This document shows, piece by piece, positions 7,175-15,138 of a stretch of 19,913 nucleotides of DNA. The DNA is from CAYVXE01 sp964455375 (GTDB taxonomy: Bacteria; Zhuqueibacterota; Zhuqueibacteria; Oceanimicrobiales; Oceanimicrobiaceae). The stretch spans positions 1 to 19,913 of the forward strand of contig CAYVXE010000081.1 of NCBI GenBank assembly GCA_964455375.1, written 5' to 3'. Every line of letters starts with the position of its first letter. Positions within the stretch are counted from its first letter, which is position 1. The notes under the pieces were generated by a model. It did no database searches. It saw only the letters and a list, made by a program, of their open reading frames with translations, and had not been told where the DNA came from. Position numbers and translations under genes: made by a program.

Positions 7175-9610
7175 ATGCGCTGGTTCAAGTTTGCTTCCCT
7201 GTTTATCGTAAGTGCTGGCTTGGTGATTGTTCTAAATATGCAGATAGGCGTCACCCCGCCGATTGGAAAATTTTTTGATCCGTTTCATGGTTTCTGGCAA
7301 AATGAAATAAAAAATTTGGGAAATCATGATCAGTTTCTGAAATTGAAAGGCTTGCAGGCGCCGGTTAGCGTTCGCTTCGATGATCGGCAGATTCCGCACG
7401 TTTTTGCGCAGAACGAATATGATCTCTATTTTGCGCAGGGGTATCTTACGGCCCGCGACCGTCTCTGGCAAATGGAATTCCAAACGCACGCCGCCGCCGG
7501 CCGTCTCTGCGAAATTCTTGGCAAAAAAATGCTTGCCTATGACCGGCATCAGCGCCGCATCGGCATGGTTTACGGCGCTGAGAATGCGTTGAAAGTGATG
7601 AAAGACGATCCGGTCATGAATGAAGTGGCGACCGCTTACACGGAGGGGGTGAACGCATATATTCATACTCTCAAACCTGCCGACTATCCCGTTGAGTACA
7701 AAATTCTCGATTATGCTCCAGAAGAATGGACACCGCTGAAATGTGCTCTGCTGCTCAAATACATGGCCTGGATGCTCACGGGGCGCAACCAGGAACTGCA
7801 GCTCTCCGCGACGCGGGCAAAGTTCGGGGATAAGGTAATGCAGGAGTTGTTCCCGGATTATCCCAAACAAGTGGATCCCATTATCCCGGAAAATACCAGA
7901 TGGCCTTTCAAACCGATTCAGTTAAAAAAACCGCAGAAAGAATTCAGGCCATCGATCGTCGATAAAATCTTGCCGTTTCAACCGGACGAAGCCAACGGCA
8001 GCAACAACTGGGCTGTTTCCGGCGAAAAGACCGCCAACGGGTTACCTTTGCTGTCCAACGATCCGCATCTGGAATTGAGTTTGCCGGCGATCTGGTATGA
8101 AATTCAGCTTGCAAGTCCCAATGTGAATGTTTACGGCGTCACACTTCCCGGTGCCCCAAGCGTCATCATTGGCTTTAATAAAAATATCGCCTGGGGTGTG
8201 ACCAATTCGGAGATGGATGTTCTCGACTGGTATGAAATCAAGTTCAAAGATAAGTCTATGAACGACTATTGGTACGATGGGGGTTGGCATAAAACAACGA
8301 AGAGAGTTGAAAAAATTAAAATAAAAGGACAAGCAACCATCCTTGACACGGTGGTTTACACCGTGCAGGGTCCTGTGGTTTTATTGCCTGGAGAGAAGGC
8401 GTATTCCCGGCAGACACCGGTGTTGCATGCGCTGCGCTGGCTGGGTCAGGATGCCAGCGCGGAAGCTCTGGCATTTTATTCTTTGAACAGAGCAAAAAAC
8501 TATGATGACTATGTCGACGCAATTGATAAATACTCTTGCCCGGCACAAAATTTTATCTTTGCGGATGCCGATGGAGATATTGCCATCTGGCCAAATGGGA
8601 AATTTCCGGCGAGGTGGCAAGGGCAGGGGAAATACATTAGCGATGGCAGCGACCCGCTGTACCGTTGGCAGGCCTGGATTCCACACGAACAAAATCCACA
8701 CATCAAAAATCCGCAGCGGGGTTTTGTGAGTTCCGCAAATCAAAATCCGGTCTCACCCTCTTATCCATATTATTTTTATGGCAATTATGCACCGTATTTT
8801 CGAGGTAAGCGCATCAATCAACGCTTGCAGGAATTGGGCAGGGACATAACACCGGACGATTTCCGCAAGCTGCAATTGGATACGAAAAATATGCATGCCG
8901 TATCTGTTTTGCCGGCACTGATTAAAATGATCGATCAGAATGTGCTGACGGAGCAGGGGAAAAAGGTGTTTGAGGAGATATCCGGATGGAATTATTTTAG
9001 CGATGCTGAGAAAATTGCCCCGACCATTTTCTCCCGCTGGTGGCCGAAATTGTACGCTGCTATCTGGTACGATGAATTCGAACCGGAGAAAATGAACCTT
9101 CGGTTGCCTTCCAAAGTCCGAACGGTTCAGCTTATTGTTGAAGAGCCCGACTCACATTGGTTCGATGATATTTCAACGGAAAAGAGGGAAACGGTGCAGG
9201 ATTTAGTGCAGTCTACGTTTTCAGCAACGGTGACGAAATTGGTTCGTTCCTTTGGGGAAATGGGCGATTCCTGGCGGTGGGGAAAGGTCAAAGACACCCG
9301 GATTCGACATCTGGCCCGCATTCCCGGTTTTGGACGGCAGCATTTGAATGTCGGTGGCGATAGGGGCATTGTCAACGCCATCGGCACCACCCACGGGCCA
9401 TCCTGGCGCATGGTTGTGCAGTTGGGCCAGGACGTGAAAGGGTGGGGAATTTATCCCGGCGGACAATCCGGGAATCCCGGTAGTTTGCACTACGATGATT
9501 TTGTTGATCACTGGGTGAACGGTGAATTGGCGGAACTCCTCTTTCTGAACTCAAAAGATGAGGAAGATCAACGCATTATAGCAACCATGGAAATGGAGGT
9601 GAAAAAATGA
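7175..9610 (+). CDS. Penicillin acylase family Ntn hydrolase, membrane-anchored or exported
   Basis: This 811-residue protein is a penicillin amidase-type precursor. Residues 5-22 form an N-terminal hydrophobic segment (signal or anchor). The alpha-chain part has PVSVRFDDRQIPHVFAQNE (63-81) and the family-typical AQGYLTARDRLWQMEFQ (87-103). The autocatalytic cleavage site is NGSNNWAVSG with Ser276 as the new N-terminal nucleophile, followed by LLSNDPHLELSLPAIWYE. In the beta chain SSANQNP (519-525, Asn522) fits the oxyanion-hole Asn. Members hydrolyse amide bonds of acylated amines, beta-lactams or acyl-homoserine lactones; the natural substrate here is unknown. The GGAGGAGG just ahead of the ATG is a strong ribosome site. 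Its stop overlaps the next gene as ATGA. Total length is normal for the family. Confidence 0.93.
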   Translation: MRWFKFASLFIVSAGLVIVLNMQIGVTPPIGKFFDPFHGFWQNEIKNLGNHDQFLKLKGLQAPVSVRFDDRQIPHVFAQNEYDLYFAQGYLTARDRLWQMEFQTHAAAGRLCEILGKKMLAYDRHQRRIGMVYGAENALKVMKDDPVMNEVATAYTEGVNAYIHTLKPADYPVEYKILDYAPEEWTPLKCALLLKYMAWMLTGRNQELQLSATRAKFGDKVMQELFPDYPKQVDPIIPENTRWPFKPIQLKKPQKEFRPSIVDKILPFQPDEANGSNNWAVSGEKTANGLPLLSNDPHLELSLPAIWYEIQLASPNVNVYGVTLPGAPSVIIGFNKNIAWGVTNSEMDVLDWYEIKFKDKSMNDYWYDGGWHKTTKRVEKIKIKGQATILDTVVYTVQGPVVLLPGEKAYSRQTPVLHALRWLGQDASAEALAFYSLNRAKNYDDYVDAIDKYSCPAQNFIFADADGDIAIWPNGKFPARWQGQGKYISDGSDPLYRWQAWIPHEQNPHIKNPQRGFVSSANQNPVSPSYPYYFYGNYAPYFRGKRINQRLQELGRDITPDDFRKLQLDTKNMHAVSVLPALIKMIDQNVLTEQGKKVFEEISGWNYFSDAEKIAPTIFSRWWPKLYAAIWYDEFEPEKMNLRLPSKVRTVQLIVEEPDSHWFDDISTEKRETVQDLVQSTFSATVTKLVRSFGEMGDSWRWGKVKDTRIRHLARIPGFGRQHLNVGGDRGIVNAIGTTHGPSWRMVVQLGQDVKGWGIYPGGQSGNPGSLHYDDFVDHWVNGELAELLFLNSKDEEDQRIIATMEMEVKK

Positions 9611-9945
9611 GTGCGATTTTTGCGGTTTTTGTCTTGGGTTACATTGCAGAGTCATTTCTTCCCTGGTGGTCGGTTGCTGTCGTGGCCTTCCTGATTGGCA
9701 CATTTTTGACGACGTCCGGATGGAAAGTATTTCTTGTAGGATTTGCCGGCGTCGGACTCATGTGGCTAGCGAATGCCGGTTTCTTCCATTATCGTTCAGG
9801 CGGTATTCTTACGGAAAGGATTGGCGCGATGCTTCATTTCCCGTGGCCGTTGCTGTTGGTTTTGATTACCGGAATAATCGGCGGGCTCGTTGGCGGCGTG
9901 GCAGCAAGTACGGGGTTTCAGTTGCGGCAGGCATTGAAAAAATGA
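9607..9945 (+). CDS. Small hypothetical integral membrane protein
   Basis: A 112-residue protein with three or four hydrophobic helices (about 2-15, 20-36, 40-57 and 78-100), a Gly-rich last helix (GIIGGLVGGVAAS) and a short basic tail. I recognise no family. Its ATG overlaps the acylase stop by four bases (ATGA) and GGAGGTGA lies just upstream, so it is very likely co-expressed with the acylase. The real frame is supported by this coupling and by the consistent membrane pattern. It could be a membrane partner of the acylase or simply an operon passenger. Confidence 0.8.
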   Translation: MSAIFAVFVLGYIAESFLPWWSVAVVAFLIGTFLTTSGWKVFLVGFAGVGLMWLANAGFFHYRSGGILTERIGAMLHFPWPLLLVLITGIIGGLVGGVAASTGFQLRQALKK

Positions 9946-9976
9946 AAAACACAGGTGTTCAGATTTGTCAGTCCGG

Positions 9977-11176
9977 TTAAATTAACATCCCAGCAATGGT
10001 CGCCGTCATAATCGCTGCCAGTGCACCACCGATCATGGCTTTGAACCCGAGGCGGGCAAAATCGCCTCTGCGTTCTTCGGCCAAAATCGAGATGCCGCCA
10101 ATCTGGATCGCGATGGAACCAAAATTGGCAAACCCGCACAATGCATAGGTGGCGATATTAAATGAACGCGGTGAAATAAGGTCTTTGTATTTTACTAAAT
10201 CCAAATAAGCCACAAATTCGTTGAGGATAATTTTTTCGCCTAAAAGAAATCCAACGGTTTGAGCGTCTTTCCATTCCACACCGAGCAGCCAGGCAAAAGG
10301 CGCAGAAATCCAGCCTAAAAGTCGCTGCATGGTTAAAGGCTCGTTTCCGGCCATGGGTAAAAATGACATGAGCCAGTTAAGCAAGCTGACGATGGCAATA
10401 AACGCGATGAGCATTCCCGCAATGTTGAGTGCGAGACGGACACCCTCGGACGCGCCCCGGCAGGCAGCGTCCAGAAGATTGGAGTCCTGTTTTGGTACGT
10501 CAATTTTTACCTGACCTTTGGTAGGGGAAATGTCCGATTCGGGGAACATGATTTTGGCGATAACCAACGACGCAGGCGCTGACATAAAGGAAGCTGCTAA
10601 CAAATGACCCGCGTCAAGTCCCATGCTGGCGTACGCGGCGATCATGCCGGCTGAAATCGTTGCCATTCCTCCGGTCATCATTGCCATGAGTTCGGAATTG
10701 GTCATTGTGTGCAGGTACGGTTTGATCACTAAAGGTGCTTCCGTTTGACCAATAAAAATATTTGCAGATGCAACCAGGGACTCAGACCCTGACGTGTCCA
10801 TGACCTTTGACATCACTTTCGCAATGACTTTGACGACGCGCTGCATGATGCCAAGGTGAAATAAAACGGACGTCATTGAAGAGACAAATATAATTGTGGG
10901 GAGAACTGAAAAAGCGAAAAAATGTTCCCGGAAGTTTTCACCAAAAACGAATTGTGCGCCGTCATCAGAAAAACTCAGAATTTTGGCCACCAGTGCTCTT
11001 GATGCTTCAAACACTGCCTGGCCGGGTGTTGTCCAGAGAATGAGAATTGCAAACAGAAACTGTAAAGCTGTTCCTGAGAGAATCAGTCTGACGTTCATGC
11101 CTTTGCGGTCACTGGACAGAAGCCAGGCGAGTAAAATTACAAAAATGAGTCCGAAAAAGCTTACGAGTCGCATCAT
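9977..11176 (-). CDS. Concentrative nucleoside transporter (CNT/NupC family), probable pseudouridine importer
   Basis: The 399-residue protein is a complete CNT transporter with about ten hydrophobic segments. Key binding motifs are present: NIFIGQTEAPLVIKPYL (139-155), where Gln144-Thr145-Glu146 match the nucleobase-binding QTE of Vibrio CNT; ILNEFVAY (317-324) with Glu320; and CGFANFGSIAIQIGG (347-361) with Asn351 and Ser354, matching the ribose-binding Asn and Ser. CNTs import nucleosides with H+ or Na+. The gene lies 59 bases downstream of psuG on the same strand; E. coli PsuT, the transporter encoded with psuK and psuG, is also a NupC homolog, so pseudouridine is the likely substrate by context. 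ATG start at 11176 with AGGA eight bases before it. Confidence 0.92.
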   Translation of the reverse strand: MMRLVSFFGLIFVILLAWLLSSDRKGMNVRLILSGTALQFLFAILILWTTPGQAVFEASRALVAKILSFSDDGAQFVFGENFREHFFAFSVLPTIIFVSSMTSVLFHLGIMQRVVKVIAKVMSKVMDTSGSESLVASANIFIGQTEAPLVIKPYLHTMTNSELMAMMTGGMATISAGMIAAYASMGLDAGHLLAASFMSAPASLVIAKIMFPESDISPTKGQVKIDVPKQDSNLLDAACRGASEGVRLALNIAGMLIAFIAIVSLLNWLMSFLPMAGNEPLTMQRLLGWISAPFAWLLGVEWKDAQTVGFLLGEKIILNEFVAYLDLVKYKDLISPRSFNIATYALCGFANFGSIAIQIGGISILAEERRGDFARLGFKAMIGGALAAIMTATIAGMLI

Positions 11177-11235
11177 CTTATGAATCCTGTTTGGGGAAAA
11201 TAGTTATCCAGGGTACACGGAGATACCGAAAGTGT

Positions 11236-12165
11236 TTAGTCAGGTTTATTAAGTCTTGCAAATTCAACGGCAAGATCAGTTCCAACGCGAGCGTTGTTGT
11301 GCACCAGTTCGATATTTGCTTTCAGGCTGTCACCACCGGTTATTTGTTCAATGCGTGACAATAAAAAAGGCGTGATTTCCTTACCTTTGATTTGCTTCTC
11401 TTTTGCTTCCTTTAGGGCTTTCGAAATAGCCTGTTCAATCATGTGCGGGTTCAATTCAGAGTCCTCCGGAATTGGATTGGCGACCACGATGCCGCCTCGC
11501 AACCCCAAATCCCATTTGGCTTTGAGTGCACGAGCCAGCTCTTCGGGTGAATCCACACGGTAATCAACTTGAAAGCCGCTTTGCCGCGTATAAAAAGCAG
11601 GGAAGTCATCGGTGCGGTACCCGACCACCGGCACCCCATGCGTTTCCAGGAATTCAAGCGTACGTCCGATATCCAGAATTGCTTTCGCCCCTGCGGAAAC
11701 GACCGCAATATTTGTGGAAGCAAGTTCAATGAGGTCGGCGGAAATATCCATTGTGTGCTGACCATCCCGGTGAACGCCTCCGATACCTCCCGTCACAAAG
11801 ACTGAAATACCGGCTAAGGAAGCAATGAACATGGTGGCAGCAACTGTCGTAGCGCCGTTTAATTTTTTCGTTATAACCAGCGGTAAATCGCGTCTGCTGA
11901 CTTTTAAAAAATTGCTGCCCTTGCCAACCATGTCAAGTTCCCGTTCACTTAAACCCACAACGAATTTACCATTCAGGATTGCAATCGTAGCCGGCACCCC
12001 GCCGCGTTTGCGAATGATGTTCTCCACGGTTTGTGCGGTTTCAATGTTTTTCGGGTACGGCATCCCATGCGCGATGATGGTAGATTCCAATGCCACCACC
12101 GGTTGCCCGCGATGAAGGGCCGTTTTTACTTCTTCGCTGCTTTCTAAGTAGGTATTTGGTTGCAT
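11236..12165 (-). CDS. psuG: Pseudouridine-5'-phosphate glycosidase
   Basis: The 309-residue protein matches PsuG over its full length. Landmarks are VALESTIIAHGMPYP (24-38) with Glu27, equivalent to the catalytic Glu of E. coli PsuG; NFLKVSRRDLP (85-95) with Lys88; VTGGIGGVHR (124-133) for phosphate binding; Asp140 in the metal-site region; and SAGAKAILDIGRTLE (157-171) with Lys161, the lysine that forms the ring-opened ribose adduct. The enzyme breaks the C-C glycosidic bond of pseudouridine 5'-phosphate to give uracil and ribose 5-phosphate. The ATG overlaps the psuK stop by one base (TAATG) and there is no strong ribosome site of its own, so translational coupling is likely. Confidence 0.96.
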   Translation of the reverse strand: MQPNTYLESSEEVKTALHRGQPVVALESTIIAHGMPYPKNIETAQTVENIIRKRGGVPATIAILNGKFVVGLSERELDMVGKGSNFLKVSRRDLPLVITKKLNGATTVAATMFIASLAGISVFVTGGIGGVHRDGQHTMDISADLIELASTNIAVVSAGAKAILDIGRTLEFLETHGVPVVGYRTDDFPAFYTRQSGFQVDYRVDSPEELARALKAKWDLGLRGGIVVANPIPEDSELNPHMIEQAISKALKEAKEKQIKGKEITPFLLSRIEQITGGDSLKANIELVHNNARVGTDLAVEFARLNKPD

Positions 12166-13094
12166 TAAAACTGTTTCATCCTTTCTTCGATTAAGTCAAT
12201 TGACAGATTGGGATTGACGGTGTTTTCATGAGAAAGAGCTAGAGATGCGGCTGCCATGGCAATTTTGCAGCTTTGCACACTATCGACGTGCTGCAGATAA
12301 CTGTACACAAGCCCGGCCATAAAGGCATCGCCGGCTCCTGTGTCGCTGATTATCTTTGTTTGCAGTGGTGCAAATCGTCCTGAAGTGAATGTATCACTAT
12401 ATGCAACGCCTTCTTTTCCAAGACTGATGAAAATATTTTTTACGCCTGAACTCAGGAAGCACTGAAGACTATTTTCTAAATCGATGCCGTTGCGAACCGG
12501 GATGCCCGTGAGAACTTCTGCTTCATTTTTACTGGGTTTGATGGTATGACAATGTTTAAGAAATGGCTTGATTTTCATAGCCTTGCTTACGGAAACCGGA
12601 TCGACAAAAAAGATTGTATCAGGGAAACGGGTTAGTATAAATTCGATGGTTTCTTGCATTAAATTGGTGTCGAGTACGACGAGCGCTGCGTTCCGGATCA
12701 CCGAACTGCATTTCTGAATGAAAGCCGGGTTAATTGCTTCCAGGGAGTCTAATTGTGAAACGGCCAGAACCATTTCTTTTTGTCGGTTGTGCAGGGCGAT
12801 GTACATGGAGGTTGTGTAGCCATCCGGCAGAATAATATGTTGTGTGTCTATTCCGGGGCGCTTGCAGTCGTCCAGAACCTGCCTGCCGAAAGTATCGTTC
12901 CCCAGCGCTGTGATGAGCTTGGTGTTTATTCCAAGCCTGACAAGATTTTCAGCGATATTTCTGCCAACACCACCGGAAGACACTTTTATTTTTCCGGGAT
13001 TCGAGGTGCGCGCAATGAGTTCATTTTCCACAAATCCGTCAATATCCACGGTGGCGCCACCGATGACAACAACTGTCGCATCATGTTTTTCCAT
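12165..13094 (-). CDS. psuK: Pseudouridine kinase (PfkB/ribokinase family)
   Basis: A 309-residue PfkB-family sugar kinase. It has the N-terminal substrate motif SSGGVGRNIAENLVRLG (39-55), the mid-domain IKPSKNEAEVLTG (185-197), and the C-terminal signature SDTGAGDAFMAGLVYSY (250-266) with Asp256 as catalytic base and the anion hole in TGAGD. PsuK phosphorylates pseudouridine at the 5' position with ATP. Assignment to PsuK rather than another PfkB kinase rests on the one-base overlap with psuG and on the overall resemblance, including VIGGATVDIDG at the start. ATG at 13094; the ribosome site is weak (AAGG about 14 bases upstream). It starts 12 bases after the upstream exported protein. Confidence 0.93.
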   Translation of the reverse strand: MEKHDATVVVIGGATVDIDGFVENELIARTSNPGKIKVSSGGVGRNIAENLVRLGINTKLITALGNDTFGRQVLDDCKRPGIDTQHIILPDGYTTSMYIALHNRQKEMVLAVSQLDSLEAINPAFIQKCSSVIRNAALVVLDTNLMQETIEFILTRFPDTIFFVDPVSVSKAMKIKPFLKHCHTIKPSKNEAEVLTGIPVRNGIDLENSLQCFLSSGVKNIFISLGKEGVAYSDTFTSGRFAPLQTKIISDTGAGDAFMAGLVYSYLQHVDSVQSCKIAMAAASLALSHENTVNPNLSIDLIEERMKQF

Positions 13095-13106
13095 GCTCGA
13101 TTGTAA

Positions 13107-13847
13107 TTACCTTACAGCATTTGCAAGTGTATCGTGATGTTCAGCAATGAGTTCCCGCAGATAACTACCGATAAAATTAGCGCCCTTAAATCCGGCTTGC
13201 AATGCCGCCTTTTCTTCCAAATCGGCAGGAATGTCGGCACTCTCAGCGAAGTGCTTAATGTCACGGTAACATCCGATGGTAAAAATATCCCACTTGCTTC
13301 CTGCAACTCTGGTAAAAATCAGATTGGGATTACGTGCGATTCCTTCGAGGTAGACATTTTCCATTCGGCGTTGTTTAAGAAGTTCTGTTTGCTTGCCTGG
13401 AAGCGCAATAAACATTTCCACATGGTAATAGTCAAACGTTGCAAAATTCTTTTTGAATGTTTCAAGAGGCGGGCCGGTCACAAACATATCTTCGTGGTAA
13501 GAGATATATTCGTAGAATGAATCGCCGTAAGGTTTATCGAATGAAAACGATGATTGTCTCTTAGCTGCATTTTCATGATTGTAGTATGTTTCCAACGATT
13601 CGACCGGAATGATCATCAGCAGGTCCCACTGGTCACCCTGACTATGCCGCAGGAGGTACGGTTTATCAAGGCCGTAATCAGCGTGTTTTTCCATATCCTT
13701 TTTCAAAAAATCGATGAGTGTCAGAAGCTTGCCGGGAGCAGCCCTTAAAAGAACGGTTTTATACAGGTAGCCTGCTGACCATGCTTGTGAGCCGATGAGC
13801 AGCAGGAAAAAGACGGTTAGGACCTGACGCAGGTATTTAGCTGTCAC
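13107..13847 (-). CDS. Exported two-repeat protein, probably of dimeric alpha-beta barrel (ABM-like) fold
   Basis: The 246-residue protein begins with a clear signal peptide (1-25, ending AWSA). The mature part contains two similar units: YLYKTVLLRAAPGKLLTLIDFLKK...QWDLLMIIPV (27-82) and YYHVEMFIALPGKQTELLKQ...KWDIFTIG (140-192). Both follow a beta-helix-beta pattern, with a PGK turn before the helix and a W-D before the last strand. This pattern is like ABM/NIPSNAP-type ferredoxin folds, but I recognise no named family. The start is GTG with AGGAG eight bases upstream. It lies 12 bases before psuK and 42 bases after the cytoplasmic ABM protein, on the same strand, so it is probably part of the pseudouridine operon. 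Function unknown. Confidence 0.8.
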   Translation of the reverse strand: MTAKYLRQVLTVFFLLLIGSQAWSAGYLYKTVLLRAAPGKLLTLIDFLKKDMEKHADYGLDKPYLLRHSQGDQWDLLMIIPVESLETYYNHENAAKRQSSFSFDKPYGDSFYEYISYHEDMFVTGPPLETFKKNFATFDYYHVEMFIALPGKQTELLKQRRMENVYLEGIARNPNLIFTRVAGSKWDIFTIGCYRDIKHFAESADIPADLEEKAALQAGFKGANFIGSYLRELIAEHHDTLANAVR

Positions 13848-13889
13848 AACAGACTCTCCTATCTATAAGTCGTTATCTTGTTTTCGAAC

Positions 13890-14645
13890 TTATCTGAATT
13901 TTTTTCCGGTAATGACGCTATAATAATTGATTCGCATGTCTTCACTGGTGACCATTTTTTTCCCGGATTCCTTTTCCAGAGCCATCTTCCACTGAAATAA
14001 TTCTGAAAATGTATGTTTTGTTTTTTCACGCAACCGGTCAAAAAGACCGCTGTTTTCATAATTTTCAACGTCTTCTTTGTTGTTCCACAACGTTACCGAA
14101 AAGATTTCATGGTCCGCTTTGAAATTGTCCGTCAGGTAGGCGTAGCGGCAACCCTTGACGGCACGCAATGCCGGTATAATTTCCTCCATATAAAGTTTTT
14201 TGAATTCTTCCAGTTTTCCCGGTTGAATTTTTACAGAAACGATCCGCATGAACATTAAATTTGAATCGTTATTTTCGGAGTTTTCCTGATTCGCTGCCGC
14301 CATGACCGGGTAGGATTTCACGATTGGGTCATCTTCAGGAGGTTCGAAATCTAATGTAAAATCTTCAGATAAATGTATTTGCCATTCTTCAGAACTTGCG
14401 AGATAGGGTCGAGCCTGGGCAAACAGGGTTTGAAACAGCCCTTTGTTGTAATCCTCAGCAATTTCAGGATTTTCCCAGATCGTCATAGAGATGTATTCTT
14501 CCGGATTTTGAGCGCTCTGCATCAGTCTTGCACTTAAACAGCCCGGGATTTTACTTAACTCGGGAATAATATTATTTTCATAAAATATATGAAAAAATCC
14601 GGATTTCTCCGGCAGGATGTTTATGTTGACAATTCTCATATACAT
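13890..14645 (-). CDS. Tandem ABM-domain protein (putative antibiotic biosynthesis monooxygenase fold)
   Basis: The 251-residue protein has two ABM-like domains (about 3-84 and 133-214) joined by a polar, acidic linker. The domains align with each other: MRIVNINILPEK / MRIVSVKIQPGK, then NNIIPELSKIPGC / EEIIPALRAVKGC, then YISMTIWENPEIAEDYN / IFSVTLWNNKEDVENYE. No signal peptide is seen, so it is cytoplasmic. ABM-fold proteins include small oxygenases, heme-degrading enzymes and many of unknown role; catalytic residues cannot be assigned. Two ATGs lie two codons apart; AAGGAG seven bases before the first favours 14645. It is the first gene behind the promoter and palindrome and appears to lead the pseudouridine operon. 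Confidence 0.85.
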   Translation of the reverse strand: MYMRIVNINILPEKSGFFHIFYENNIIPELSKIPGCLSARLMQSAQNPEEYISMTIWENPEIAEDYNKGLFQTLFAQARPYLASSEEWQIHLSEDFTLDFEPPEDDPIVKSYPVMAAANQENSENNDSNLMFMRIVSVKIQPGKLEEFKKLYMEEIIPALRAVKGCRYAYLTDNFKADHEIFSVTLWNNKEDVENYENSGLFDRLREKTKHTFSELFQWKMALEKESGKKMVTSEDMRINYYSVITGKKFR

Positions 14646-14673
14646 GGCAATTCTCCTTAGGTAACTTCACAAA

Positions 14674-14691
14674 ATTAATTTATAAATTAAT
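14674..14691. promoter_or_regulatory. Candidate operator: 18-bp perfect palindrome upstream of the ABM-psu operon
   Basis: ATTAATTTATAAATTAAT reads identically on both strands. It lies about 30 bases before the first gene and covers the candidate -10 box, a typical position for a repressor site. All bases are A or T, so chance is a real concern. No regulator gene is encoded in the window. Confidence 0.4.
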
Positions 14692-14706
14692 ATCTAAGAG
14701 CTGCAA
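14679..14706 (-). promoter_or_regulatory. Sigma-70-like promoter for the ABM-psu operon
   Basis: On the minus strand TTGCAG (14701-14706) and TATAAA (14679-14684) are separated by 16 bases. This gives four of six and five of six matches to the -35 and -10 consensus. A transcript starting about seven bases downstream would have a leader of roughly 27 bases including the AAGGAG ribosome site at 14653-14658. The -10 is inside an AT-only palindrome. Confidence 0.45.
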
Positions 14707-14748
14707 AGCCAAAGTGTGATGAAATGCTGTCGTATGTTAGAAAAGCAA

Positions 14749-15138
14749 TCAATTGTAATTATATTTTTCATCCCGGATAACACGAAAACTTTGAATCGGT
14801 GTGGTTGTGACACGATTACCAAACTCCAGGCAAAGTCCTTTAGCAGCGGCGAATTCTAAATTAATAATACTGCCGCCCCAGGTGCAACCGGTTATGGTCG
14901 TTTTATACGGAGCGAGCGACTCGCGATCGAACCAGCCGCCGGAAACTGCGTAGTAACCTCTGGAGAGGACCTCAATTGAATAGACGGAGTTTTCTGTAGC
15001 GATGACTACGATATCACCTGAACGAAGGTCTTTTTTGAAAACAGTTTTTAGCCTGTCTGTGCGGTGGACAATTTTTTCAAGACTCTGCCCCAGATATGCT
15101 TTGGGGGGCTTATTTGAATTTTGAGGAAATAATTTCAT
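14749..15138 (-). CDS. Hypothetical protein, 129 residues, unrecognised family
   Basis: I do not recognise this protein by function. It has no signal peptide or membrane segment. Visible blocks are SGDIVVIATENSVYSIEVL (40-58), a beta-rich stretch; SGGWFDRE (66-73); TGCTWGGSIINLEF (83-96); and LEFGNRVTTTPIQSFRV (104-120). The Gly-Trp and Cys-Trp-Gly-Gly motifs give it the look of a compact, conserved beta-barrel-like domain rather than a random frame. I chose the ATG at 15138 because GGA lies about nine bases upstream; a TTG at 15150 would extend it by four residues with no better ribosome site. It stands alone, 103 bases upstream of the ABM gene and oriented the same way, so weak read-through into that operon is possible. 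Confidence 0.7.
   Translation of the reverse strand: MKLFPQNSNKPPKAYLGQSLEKIVHRTDRLKTVFKKDLRSGDIVVIATENSVYSIEVLSRGYYAVSGGWFDRESLAPYKTTITGCTWGGSIINLEFAAAKGLCLEFGNRVTTTPIQSFRVIRDEKYNYN

Noticed and set aside
7232..7870. 212-residue minus-strand open frame
   Set aside because: Lies fully inside the acylase gene, whose catalytic and family motifs fix the plus frame; the antisense translation has no recognisable domain.
9949..9960. AACAC-AG-GTGTT hairpin between the small membrane gene and the transporter gene as a terminator
   Set aside because: The loop would be only two bases and the stem is five base pairs; on the minus strand T-rich sequence follows, but the hairpin is too weak to call.
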